A stretch of 64,000 bases of DNA, taken from NCBI GenBank assembly GCA_026874595.1, contig CM049310.1, positions 77,245,056 to 77,309,055 on the forward strand, in the 5' to 3' direction. Below are positions 52,560-62,600 of the stretch, piece by piece. The stretch is from Sipunculus nudus (lineage: Eukaryota > Annelida > Sipuncula > Golfingiida > Sipunculidae). Numbering within the stretch: position 1 is the first letter of the stretch; every line of letters begins with the position of its first letter. The position numbers and the translations under genes are program-made. The notes under the pieces were generated by a model. That model did not search any database and was not told where the DNA came from. It was given only the letters and a program-made list of their open reading frames with translations.

Positions 52560-53590
52560 TATAGATGCGACTATCGCGGCGGTGAACAAGACAAACATTG
52601 TTTTAGCGCGCAGACGGCCTAAATATTGCCCTCGGTGCACGGCTGGCTTACAAAATTTGTTTACAAAGTTGGGTCATCTTGCGGTAGACCACCGTGTGAC
52701 TGTCAGCATAAGCTTGTTAACTAAACCCATTATCATCTGAACAAGAAGCTTACGTTGATGAATGAATTTTCACAACGAGGCTGAATGTAATTACACATCA
52801 GTTGTGTACTCTGGCTTCGCTGATTCGTTGATTCATACTCTGATATACATACGCTACGCCGTCCTCTCACGAGTTCTTCTCAACACGCGATCAAACAGAT
52901 GATACATTAGGCATTAAATACCCACAGTGATTCGTCAGTCATTTAGTTTACTCGCACCTGCCGAACATTTGACCTCAGTGCCAATGGATATTGTCACCTA
53001 CAAAGACACTCTAATACATAAAATTGTGCATGCTATATGCCCCTCGTCTTGGGTGTTATGTCTAATAAATACCTTGTTTATTATTCTGTATTTACAGATA
53101 TTATGTAAACACCTTTTTGTTGCCGAAATTAATCACACCATATCGTACGATTCCCGTCTATATATGTGGGAATGTGGTGGCCTCATACATACATTCAGTG
53201 TTAAGCCTGACGATGCCGCCGTTAGAAGGCATGCTTTAGTTAACACGCTGAATAGCAATCGTAAAAACTCCCTGTCAGGTCTGGTGATCAAAGCGAGGAC
53301 AAAACCTCCTCTCATACCAAACACTATGAAATGGTCTATAAACCCGGTAACGTATCCAGGATAGCCGCTTGTAGTAAACGTGGACGCTATAAACGTCTTA
53401 AATAGCCTTCTGTTTGTCAAACCTCCCTAATTGTCCCGGACCACCTGTTTTTCATAACTCACGTTTGGCTTTTCAGACAACTTGCGTGAACACGTGGATC
53501 GACACACCTTTTTTTATTTGTACATAGCAGCTAATGTTAAATTAAAAAGAAGATGTATCATGGTATATAGAATAATAACACTGGGTGGAC
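52560..53590. promoter_or_regulatory. 5' flank and likely promoter region of the pappalysin gene
   Basis: The stretch just upstream of the start codon (52560-52660) is CpG-richer than the surroundings (GCGACTATCGCGGCGG, GCGCGCAGACGG). No clear TATA box or initiator could be chosen. Open frames at 52927-53364 (plus) and 53133-53420 (minus) overlap each other and show no known domain. A divergent gene cannot be excluded. Confidence 0.4.
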
Positions 53591-53732
53591 AGGGCTGCTC
53601 ATGGAACGGGTTGCGGACGAGACCGGATCGGACCGGACCGGAAAACACAGAATCCTAAGTCCTAGGCCCAGTCCCAGATGGGTCGCAGACAATGCGGACA
53701 GGACCGGTCTTGACTGGTTTTTCATGGTACTT

Positions 53733-53805
<73 letters not shown>

Positions 53806-55700
53806 TATATAGATATTTATATATATGTATATATACATACATAATTTTATGTACATATATATTAATATATATCTATATACATTGTATATGCGTATATATA
53901 TATATATAAATTTATATATATACACATATATAAATATATACATATATTCTTTATAAAGATTATGGCATCATTATCTAAGGTAATACTTCTATTAATAAGT
54001 ATACCTGGATATCTATTATATATATACATATATATGTATATATATATACATACATACATATGTGAAAGTATTTAATGTATGGTTACTTCACCTGTCATTC
54101 TAAACGAGGGAGTGACATGATACAAAATGTGAGCCTCCACCTCATCATGTACAGTGTTGGGTATGTCATTCAACAATAAAGAAGCAAAATTACCAATGGT
54201 ATGTGTACTGTTATGTATTAGCTTTATATCAGTGCCTTGTGGAAAATCAATAGCATCTGACAAGACCATCATACAGTCTGAACACTGCACCTGATTTTAG
54301 TTTTCTTAAAAAATAATAATTAGATAAACTAGAATGCTGACAGGTCAAGAAGGGACCCGCCCCGCAAAAGGCCATTAGAATTACAGTGTGGGCCGAGTGC
54401 TGTTTGAAACAATATAATAAAGGACCATATCACATGCAGAGATAGACCCAAAACAGGGTTTTAACATCTGAGCCAAAATGTTAAAGTTTGAGTCAATGAC
54501 AGTCGGGAATGAAGGTATAACAATAATTATATCTCAAACAACAAAGGCATTACTATATTTGATGTATTTAAGTGTAAGCCTGGTCAGCATGTAAATTGGT
54601 AGGATGGTTCTACGACCTTGACCTTTGAACTTGTGATGTCGAGATCAATATGGTTCTAACCCTTTTGTTAGGATTCGAAAAGTGAAAGATTTTAGATGAA
54701 ACATTTACAATGCCTCCACAATCTTTTAAAAGTGAGTCCTGTGACCTTGACCTCGACCTGATGACCCCAAAATCAGTAGGGTTCTTGCAGTGGTTAAACA
54801 TATATAAGTCAAGTTTAAAATCCATGTCTCCTGTGATCTTGACATAGGACCTTATGACCCCTAAATCGATAAAGATCTTCCCCTAATGGTAGTGAGCTAT
54901 ATATGGAATGTTTGGGATGAAAAGCTTTGTAAACATTCACCCACAAACCTTTTAAAAATGCAGGTCCTTTGACCTTGACCTTTGACTTAATGACTCATAA
55001 ATCAATAAGGTCCTTGATTTGTAGTGGGTCACATAGAAGTCAAGTTTGAAATTCATACGTCCATTCAAACTAGAGTTATCACCCGGAAACGAATTTGTGG
55101 ACGGACAGACGGCACGAAAGACGGACGAACAGGATGATTATTATAGGGCATTCGCTTACACCCGCTTACTTAAGCGGGGCCGTGATTATATATATATACA
55201 TTACCATGTAATGTCTGATCATACTAAACTTTCGAAATGATGGTCAGCATAAATATATCTTTGGTTGTTAATTTTATATGGAACAGCAATAACACGTGTA
55301 GCCTCTCCTTTACGCTGAATTAGATTGTAGATAAGATGGGCAACACTAACTTTTTTGGCAAATATTTCTATATATTGCTAAAGCGGACTCCAGTCGTTGT
55401 GGTCATCCACGTAACCGCCTTCTCTGAGCTCGAAATCTTCAAATTTTAAGCCTGTCATGTGATTTACAGAGCTGCTCTCATTGGTCAATGATAAACTCCC
55501 CGCAAGCAGAGCGGATTCACAAGAAAAGGACCGGACTACCCAGGACCAGTCCTGAATTATCAAAACTTTATATAACCAGGTTCACTCAGGACTTGGTCCG
55601 GAGCATTCTCGGACTAGGAGTCCGGTCAGCTAAGTGCCGCAAATAGAGCGGAATCCGGTCCGGTCCGTATCTCGTCTCGTCTCGTCCACTGTGCGTACGG
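53590..55700. repeat. 5' flank: (TA)n tract and possibly inverted GGACCGGACCGG ends
   Basis: 53737-53795 is an AT microsatellite, which continues to about 54060 as imperfect ATATAC/ACATATAT. At 53625-53645 GACCGGATCGGACCGGACCGG occurs, and at 55650-55690 the opposed CGGTCCGGTCCGTATCTCGTC. 54596-55140 is a diverged tandem of GACCTTGACCTTTGACTT-type units of about 120-130 bp that ends in GGACGGACAGACGGCACG. Confidence 0.5.
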
Positions 55701-56739
55701 CCTGTGTTAGGCGTTGTGGGACGGCCGGCACTTCTTGTCTCAACTCTCAGATCTAAAAATCAAATTCTGCTCAGTTAAAGGAAACACCTTCAGTTTACAT
55801 TTCGCATGCGCCTGCTTACAAAACATTACTTTTTCCGTGATGTCCTTACCGTAAATTACACCCATTTATATGTAATTTGCCTTGAAACAATGATACAACG
55901 TATTTGAACGGACTATATTACCCACTTCACTACATTTATTCCTACGCCGCTGGTGTATTTAAATCCCCCAGTGCATTGTGGGATTCGAATATCAATGCCT
56001 ACAAACCCTAGAGTCGTACTCTTGTGAATCCAGTTCTGCGTAGTGTGATGGCTGCTCAAGAGACGTTTTGCTGGTACCCACTTTCTTGAACCGAGCATCG
56101 AAAAACGTATACTTTTGGAATGAATTGCGATACAATTAATCAGACACAAGTCTGTTTCATCACGGAACAGCTCAGTATGGACATCCCAAAGACCCGGAAA
56201 TACATGTGAGTTTATAGTATACTGCGTACATATAGTATGCATGAACACTTTACGAACAGCTAGATCATACTTGAATGGTGTTCAACATTACGATACCATT
56301 GCTGTGGTTTTTATATAGTGAATGCCAAAACCATATGTGTGTTCTTTATATATTCAGACAGGACATGTGATTGGCTACACCAATTATTTTTCTGGTGGAT
56401 TATGAAACATTCAAATTATTTCAAAACAAGTATCCATGAATTCGGAAAGGGGAAGCTCCAACCCAGGAAGGCCAAAAGTAAACCACAAGAGATCGTATGG
56501 TCCACAAAAAAGGGTGCCTAGGCCTAAAAAATTGGGTTGAAACCCTGAAAAATTCCGAAAATCTGAAAATATGTCTCCATGTCTTTCCTTCTCCGAATTC
56601 AGTTGAGTCCACCTGTCATGTTATTCGAAGAGCTGTTCTCATTGGCCAATGGTTAACTCCTGTTTCCGCAATCAGTCCTCAGCGATAACCTTTTGAAGGG
56701 CTGTGTATTTTTCCCTGATTTTGAAACATATCGGTTCTA

Positions 56740-57230
56740 CCAAAATCTGAAACGAGTTCGAAAACCGTTGACCTTGACCACATATGCCATATTGAAAAAA
56801 TTGTGTTAACTCCATAATTTTTGTAAGTATTGTGTATTTGGCGTCAAATTTGACACACTACTTATTTCAAACAATTTCTCGGACATGCCGGAAAATTGGT
56901 CACCCTGACCTTGATTCCAAATTAAAATCTGTGGAAATCAAGGATCATTGTTACCCCATAACTTTTGAAGTACAACATATTTCTTTTATTTAATTGAAAC
57001 ACAAGCCGCTTTCACAAAGCTGGCAGAAATCTTCGATATCTGGTGACCTTTACCTTGATTTTCAAGGGCAAACCTACAGAACCATTGTGATCCCGATAAC
57101 TATTGAAGATTTTCCCTTCAAAATTTACACATAAAGTTATTTCTGCTAAGTTCTCGGGGGTGTTTGAAAACTGGTTACCTCGACCTTGATCTTCGAGGTC
57201 ACATCAGCAAAAGTGTAGGACTTATATTTG
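56740..57230. repeat. Diverged tandem array (GTTGACCTTGACC-type)
   Basis: About four loosely similar units of roughly 130 bp with words GGTCACCCTGACCTTGATT, CATAACTTTTGAAGTA, TTTCTxGGAxxTGxCGGAAA and ACTGGTTACCTCGACCTTGA. It resembles the 54.6-55.1 kb array and the intron 4 array in style, but lacks the GGTGGCGCCACC word. Confidence 0.5.
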
Positions 57231-57826
57231 GGGAGAGATATATATCTGTTTTTGCGAACTGTATTTCATTATAGAACTTTGTCCAGATATAGCCACAGAG
57301 CTGAATAGGATTTAAATTATTTTACTGTTGACCCTGGTCCAGTTAGGTGTGCAGGATAACTTTACGTAAGTTAGTACATTTATATCCTCACTTCAGAGGG
57401 CAATGTCATCGGTATTCACAATTTGTGGTCGAATTTTTGGCACTGTTCAAAACTTGTGTTAACATGGTACCGTGACGATGACTTTATCCTTCATACAAGA
57501 ACCCACACACACCGACACACACAGAGAAACTTGAACTAGACCTGCCAATATTAAATCCACCATGTCATTTGATAAATGGCCATAATTTTGTTCAGATTGT
57601 TTTCAAAAGCATCGTTTTCAGAACCTCAAAAAGTTAAAAACTGGATACAAGCGGTTTTGTTAAAAGTATTAGAAAGAGTCAGATATTACCGTTCTCGCAG
57701 CGTAAGACCATTTCGAACATACTCGCAGTATCCTTAATTTACGTGAACAAAATCTCCTGTGATTCTCGTTCACAAGTAATTGTATCCGCCAAAACAGAGT
57801 TTTGCGAATACTATGTTTTCAGCTGC

Positions 57827-57827
57827 A

Positions 57828-57860
<33 letters not shown>
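57827..57860. repeat. (CCG)n microsatellite
   Basis: A pure CCG run of about 11 copies, the only GC-rich microsatellite in the window. Confidence 0.95.
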
Positions 57861-58019
57861 GTAGGTTTCCGGAGAACTCCTCCGTAACAACTGGGCGGAA
57901 TTTTACGAAACCCGGGTTTATGTTCGGGTCACATGTGAACTGCTGCGCCCCGATTTTGTTTTGACCTCTGACCTTTTCTCTGCGCTCTGCGTCCGTTTGT
58001 GCGTCTGTTTCCACACATA

Positions 58020-59160
58020 AACCCACATATCTCGGGAACCGTTTGACGGATCAGGAAAATTTTTTTGCACAAATGTAGCCCTTGGAGAGCTTTATAACAT
58101 ACACAAAAAATGGTGGCGCCACCTGCAACCATGTTTGCACAGTGTCCATCTGTTCGTCTGCCTTGGGTTAAAATCACTCATATCTCTGCAGTGACTTGAC
58201 AAATTCACCTGAAATTTGGCATGCATATACATCCTGGATAGCTTTTCTGATTTTGTGACAGGTGGCGCCACCTACATTCACGTTTACGCTGCAGACATCC
58301 AAGCTCATATCTCGGGAACCGTTTGACCAATCAGGAAAATTATTTTGCACAAATGTAGCCCTTGGAGAGCTTTATAACATACACAAAAAATGGTGGCGCC
58401 ACCTGCAACCATGTTTGCACAGTGTCCATCTGTTCGTCTGCCTTGGGTTAAAATCACTCATATCTCTGCAGTGACTTGACTAATTCACCTGAAATTCGGC
58501 ATGCGTATACATCCTGGATAGCTTTTCTGATTTTATGACAGGTGGCGCCACCTACATTCACGTTTACGCTGCAGACATCCAAGCTCATATCTCGGGAACC
58601 GTTTGACCGATCAGGAAAATTTTTTTGCAAAAATGTAGCCCTTGGAGAGCTTTATAACATACGCAAAACTGGTGGCGCCACCTACAGCCATTTTTGCACA
58701 GCTCCTGTCTGTTTGTCTGCCATGGGATAAAATCACTCATATCTCGGCAGTGGTTTGACATATCTGGCTAAAATTTTGCAGGTTTATACATCCCCGACAG
58801 CTCTCTTGATTTTATGACAGGTGGAGCCACCTGCATTCTAGTTTATGCAGCAGACATCCAAGCTCATATCTTGGGAACCGTTTGACCGATTGGGCCAAAG
58901 TTTTGCATGTGTATAGTTCTCACATAGCTCTTTATCATACGCAAAACTGGTGCCGTCACCTGCAACCATTTTTGCTCAGCGTCCATCTGATTGTCTGCCA
59001 CGGGCTAAAATCACACATATACATGTAGTGGTCTGACTTATCTGCCTTAAATTTTGCATATGTATACAACTGGGACGGCCTTCTGGATTTTGTGGTGGGG
59101 GGGGGGGGGCAACCTTCATACACAATTTGGCTGCAGACATCCATGCTAATATGCAACACT
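58020..59160 (+). repeat. 280 bp tandem array with GGTGGCGCCACC twice per unit
   Basis: The word CTCATATCTCGGGAACCGTT occurs at about 58025, 58304 and 58584 and, mutated, at 58863, so the unit is 280 bp and there are about four. Each unit has two half-parts, each closing with ggtggcgccacct (exact at 58112, 58261, 58392, 58541, 58671; decayed at 58820 and 58950). Units 1 and 2 are nearly identical and the array decays toward the right. Confidence 0.85.
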
Positions 59161-59311
59161 TCACTCTATTTCCCCTTGCCACTTAATCCATGCCTCACTT
59201 CACCCGTTCCACTCTGATTTAGGCGGATACACGTAGTCGCTTGTCGACTACCCGTATTCTAGTTATGGTCATTCGACTTAACCAATTTAATGCAAGCCTC
59301 TGCCATGTGTG

Positions 59312-59552
59312 AGCATTCACTTATTCGGAACATATTCCGAGGTTCTTTCTTGCATAAGTAACTGTGCATTTCTGAATATGCCTTGACTCTCCTGAATTCG
59401 GATCATGCGCTGGATTCACTCCAAAATCGAACAGTTTCTCCCTTTGACCATTCCCGAAATGCCCTGAAGATTCTGCTCATAATTGTAAACAACACACACA
59501 AACACATACACGAACAGGGATGAATTCATACCCTCCTAGCGAAGGAGGCTAG
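59312..59552 (-). repeat. TTATTCGG-family dispersed repeat
   Basis: Reverse orientation: AGCATTCACTTATTCGGAAC, GGTTCTTTCTTGCATAAGTA, CCATTCCCGAAATGCCCTGA, ACATACACGAACAGGGATGA and CCCTCCTAGCGAAGG. Fourth copy of the family. Confidence 0.7.
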
Positions 59553-59654
59553 TTCGCTCTCACTTGCTTCTTCATTATGTTTACCATGTTTTATTATATA
59601 TTTATACATATATACATATATCTTAACTGTTAAGAAGTGCAGCTTATTTTAAGG

Positions 59655-59965
59655 CTTAGTTAATTGTTTTAAAAATAAGCTATTGACTAAAACACCTTTT
59701 ATATCACTATATATGCTTCAAATCTCCGATATCTCTTGATGTATGTTATTTGGAGGTGTAAGAAAAATTTGTCAGTTTTTTAGATTAACCAGGACTAAAT
59801 TAGCTAATTTATTTTTACAAGCTTGTTGATTTCACACTCTTCTTATAGTTATTGTGGTTAACTGTGTAAATGTTATATATGCCTGTCACCTAAATAATTG
59901 GCTTTGATTCTTTTGGTATTCAATCTGCGAAAGTGTGAAACTTATTTATCCAGAGTTTTTTTCCA
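59655..59965 (-). repeat. Dispersed repeat, inverted partner of 23985-24345
   Basis: Reverse complement words of 24.0-24.3 kb: ATCTCCGATATCTCTTGATG, GCTAATTTATTTTTACAAGC, TTTCACACTCTTCTTATAGT, CTGTCACCTAAATAATTGG and GAAAGTGTGAAACTTATTTA. It has no coding content. Confidence 0.6.
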
Positions 59966-60354
59966 TATGGGTTGTATCGCACAGGTTCATGCAAGTCATG
60001 GGAATCGAATAAATACTAGTAAATCGTGCATAGTGTATAAAATTGTTTGTATATTTCTACTTGGTCTTGAAATCGCCCAAGTATGATAGTTTACACAGTG
60101 TTTTTATATGCTACCTTGAACAAAAATAAAACACAAGTCTTAACCCCTTACCTGTGTGAGTTCGGTCATATATAATGAGAAACACCTCAACATGAATAGG
60201 ATATTGTGAAGAGTCACTGTGTCACATGGTCTCTACTGTCAGAGTTATTACGTAAATGTAATGGTGTGTGACGCGACTTTTGTTTAGGACGTGTTACAGA
60301 ATGGAGCACGAAGGACCAAATGGCCCCAGATATGTCCGGGGTCATCTAGTGTAG

Positions 60355-60356
<2 letters not shown>

Positions 60357-60398
<42 letters not shown>
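60357..60398. repeat. (TA)n microsatellite
   Basis: About 40 bp of pure AT, at the 3' end of the minus-strand SINE copy that follows. Confidence 0.97.
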
Positions 60399-60630
60399 TT
60401 ATTTATTTGACATGGATTGTAAAATTAGTTATTAGAACTAATCGAGGCAGATGATGACTTTCGGTAGTCTGTAGGAGCGGATGAAACCGGAGAACCCGGA
60501 GAAAACCACCGACCTTGGACGGGCAACTGCTACCCATGCACTCTCGTAGCCACGTCAGGGTTCGCACACGTGCATGTCGCCAGCGGGGAAAGCAGAGCGT
60601 TTTACCACTCGACTGTTCAGGGAGCCATCC
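60399..60630 (-). mobile_element. tRNA-derived SINE, family 2, minus-strand copy
   Basis: Reverse complement of the 62371-62600 element: CCGGAGAACCCGGAGAAAAC in the middle, a decayed box B (CAGGGTTCGCACACG) and box A (CGTTTTACCACTCGACTGTT) at the 5' side. The middle block resembles the conserved domain of vertebrate V-SINEs. Confidence 0.75.
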
Positions 60631-61477
60631 TGGATCACACCTGGTGGGATAAATATCCTGGACAATACAGGAACACACCTCGGAAGATTTAAACTTTTCT
60701 GAGAAGTCGGCGAGGCCTTGTCTTTTAAAACCAAGGGCTCACACCTTGAAGAAATATCGGAATTTTATAAGAGCACTTGAGAAAAAACACATAGGAGTTT
60801 ATAGGAATTTCCAGCCAAAAATATATGAGAAATATAGGAATTTTCACTGCATAAACGTGTTGTGTTACGGATATATCTTCGACCAACAATTCTCTAAATA
60901 GCATCTGAAGCTCTGCTTAATTGGTTTGGAGAGCTGTACCTGTATGACTGCAACACTTACACGCACAAATCTACAAAAAAAGGCGCTGAATGTTTTCAAT
61001 AATAACAGATCTGTATAACATTAATTTTTCAAAAATAACTATTATTTCAGAAAAACGATTGTACAGTGAAAATTTACAGGAAAATATAGAATATTGTGGT
61101 GTTAAAGCTGGACAATATATGATATTTTAGGAGACCATTTTTGTCACAGGAAAATACAGGAAATATATAGGAGCAATGCAAACCTATGACAGCGCATGAC
61201 CGGAATTTTACCATAGACGTAATCCGGTTCCATCCTTGGATGTAATCATTGGCCATATGAGGGCGGTTTTAACCAAGTCTTCTAAGAAAACTACGGATAA
61301 TCGTTAATTGACCGGTTAAAAACAACTGCATGGGTACTTATAAGGGAAAGGCAAGGGATGAGGAAATTGCAAGGTTAAAAAGGCCATGCAGATTTGTATT
61401 ACGGACAGACAAGGGATGCAGAAATCGAACCACAGCAAGGAACAGGATAACGAAGATCGCCTAATTATGGTCTACCC

Positions 61478-62127
61478 AGGGAATTCCATTCGGAACTCCT
61501 CGGCCGAATCCGTTGGCTTCTAGCCTCGGATGTATGTATGATACTCCACCAATTTTGGAGAAGTTCGCCGGAAATCCACCGGGTCGCCATTTCTACTGAC
61601 TCGTTTAACAAAATATAACAGTTTCCATAAAAAAAATAGATTGATTTGCCATAATATTGTGTATTATATGGGTTTGATGTGTTGCTAAACATCAACTTTT
61701 ACCAATTTCCGACAGTAATTAAACTAGAAAATTTAGTTTATAAGAAATGCCTCATACATCGCCCACTCGGGTTGGACTTCTAGTCTCTTACACAGACACA
61801 CGGTGGCGCTCCGCAATCGGAGCTTGTGGAAGAGGCTAGTTGGACTTCCTGCCATGTACTGTATCCTTAAGAGGTCCAGATCAGTATACATGGGACTTTC
61901 ACCCAATTTCTCGGACCAGTGTTGTCTTATAGCTTTTAAGTGCGAGGACTGGGAGTACCTCTACACAAAAAACACATTACTTTGCTTTTGCAAAACGCAC
62001 AACAGATGTGGGTTCACCTGCAATGGCCTTAACCTTGCCGGAATACTTTCCAAGGCGGCCCTCAATGTACATCCGGGGCTAACAGCCAACGGGCTCTGCC
62101 GAGGAGTTCCAATTGAAGGAATTCCAA
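61478..62127. mobile_element. Element with about 60 bp inverted arms (fold-back-like)
   Basis: The left arm 61478-61537 reads GGGAATTCCATTCGGAACTC then CTCGGCCGAATCCGTTGGCT. The right arm 62066-62127 in reverse complement matches it with a few mismatches and a small indel (right arm on plus: ACATCCGGGGCTAACAGCCA, ACGGGCTCTGCCGAGGAGTT, CC). The interior (540 bp) holds a 123-codon plus-strand frame with no recognised domain. Confidence 0.55.
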
Positions 62128-62370
62128 AGTCTCTCCAAGATGAAGTACGTCCACTGACAGATGATCCGCGTTAGATCTTCACGTCAGGGACAAGACCCGG
62201 ACGACTGGTTACAGGTCGGCAGGCGATTGTGAATCATTATTGCATCCAGTATCTGACATTGGCAAGGCCGGCTGTCCGGCACAGACCTGTACATTTCTTT
62301 GTATATTTTGATGTTTTTCTGACATCTAACTGTTAATAAGCCGGCATTTAATCGTATAAAGACCGGTAAG

Positions 62371-62600
62371 GGGCCTGGACAGCTGAGTGGTAAAACGCAC
62401 GGCTCTCTCCTCCGGCGACCCGGGTTCGATCCCCGGCGTGGCTATCGGAGTGGGTTGTAGTTGCCTGTCAAAGGCCGGTGGTTTTCTCCGGGTACTCCGG
62501 TTTCCTCCACCCCTGCAGACTACCGAACGCCATCACCAGAGCTATGGAGAGTGCCTCAAAATAACTATTTGTACAATCCATGTAAAATAAATAAGTTTAA
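62371..62600 (+). mobile_element. tRNA-derived SINE, family 2, plus-strand copy
   Basis: Box A-like CAGCTGAGTGGTAAAAC and a perfect box B GGTTCGATCCC (62423-62433). Then the block GGTTTTCTCCGGGTACTCCG followed by GTTTCCTCC (62479-62508), resembling the conserved domain of fish V-SINEs, then an A-rich 3' end (AAAATAAATAAG). It is a tRNA-related retroposon, not a tRNA gene. Confidence 0.8.

Noticed and set aside
61803-62174. 123-codon plus-strand frame as a gene
   Set aside because: It lies inside the inverted-arm element, shares no recognised domain and runs into one arm; kept only as part of that element.
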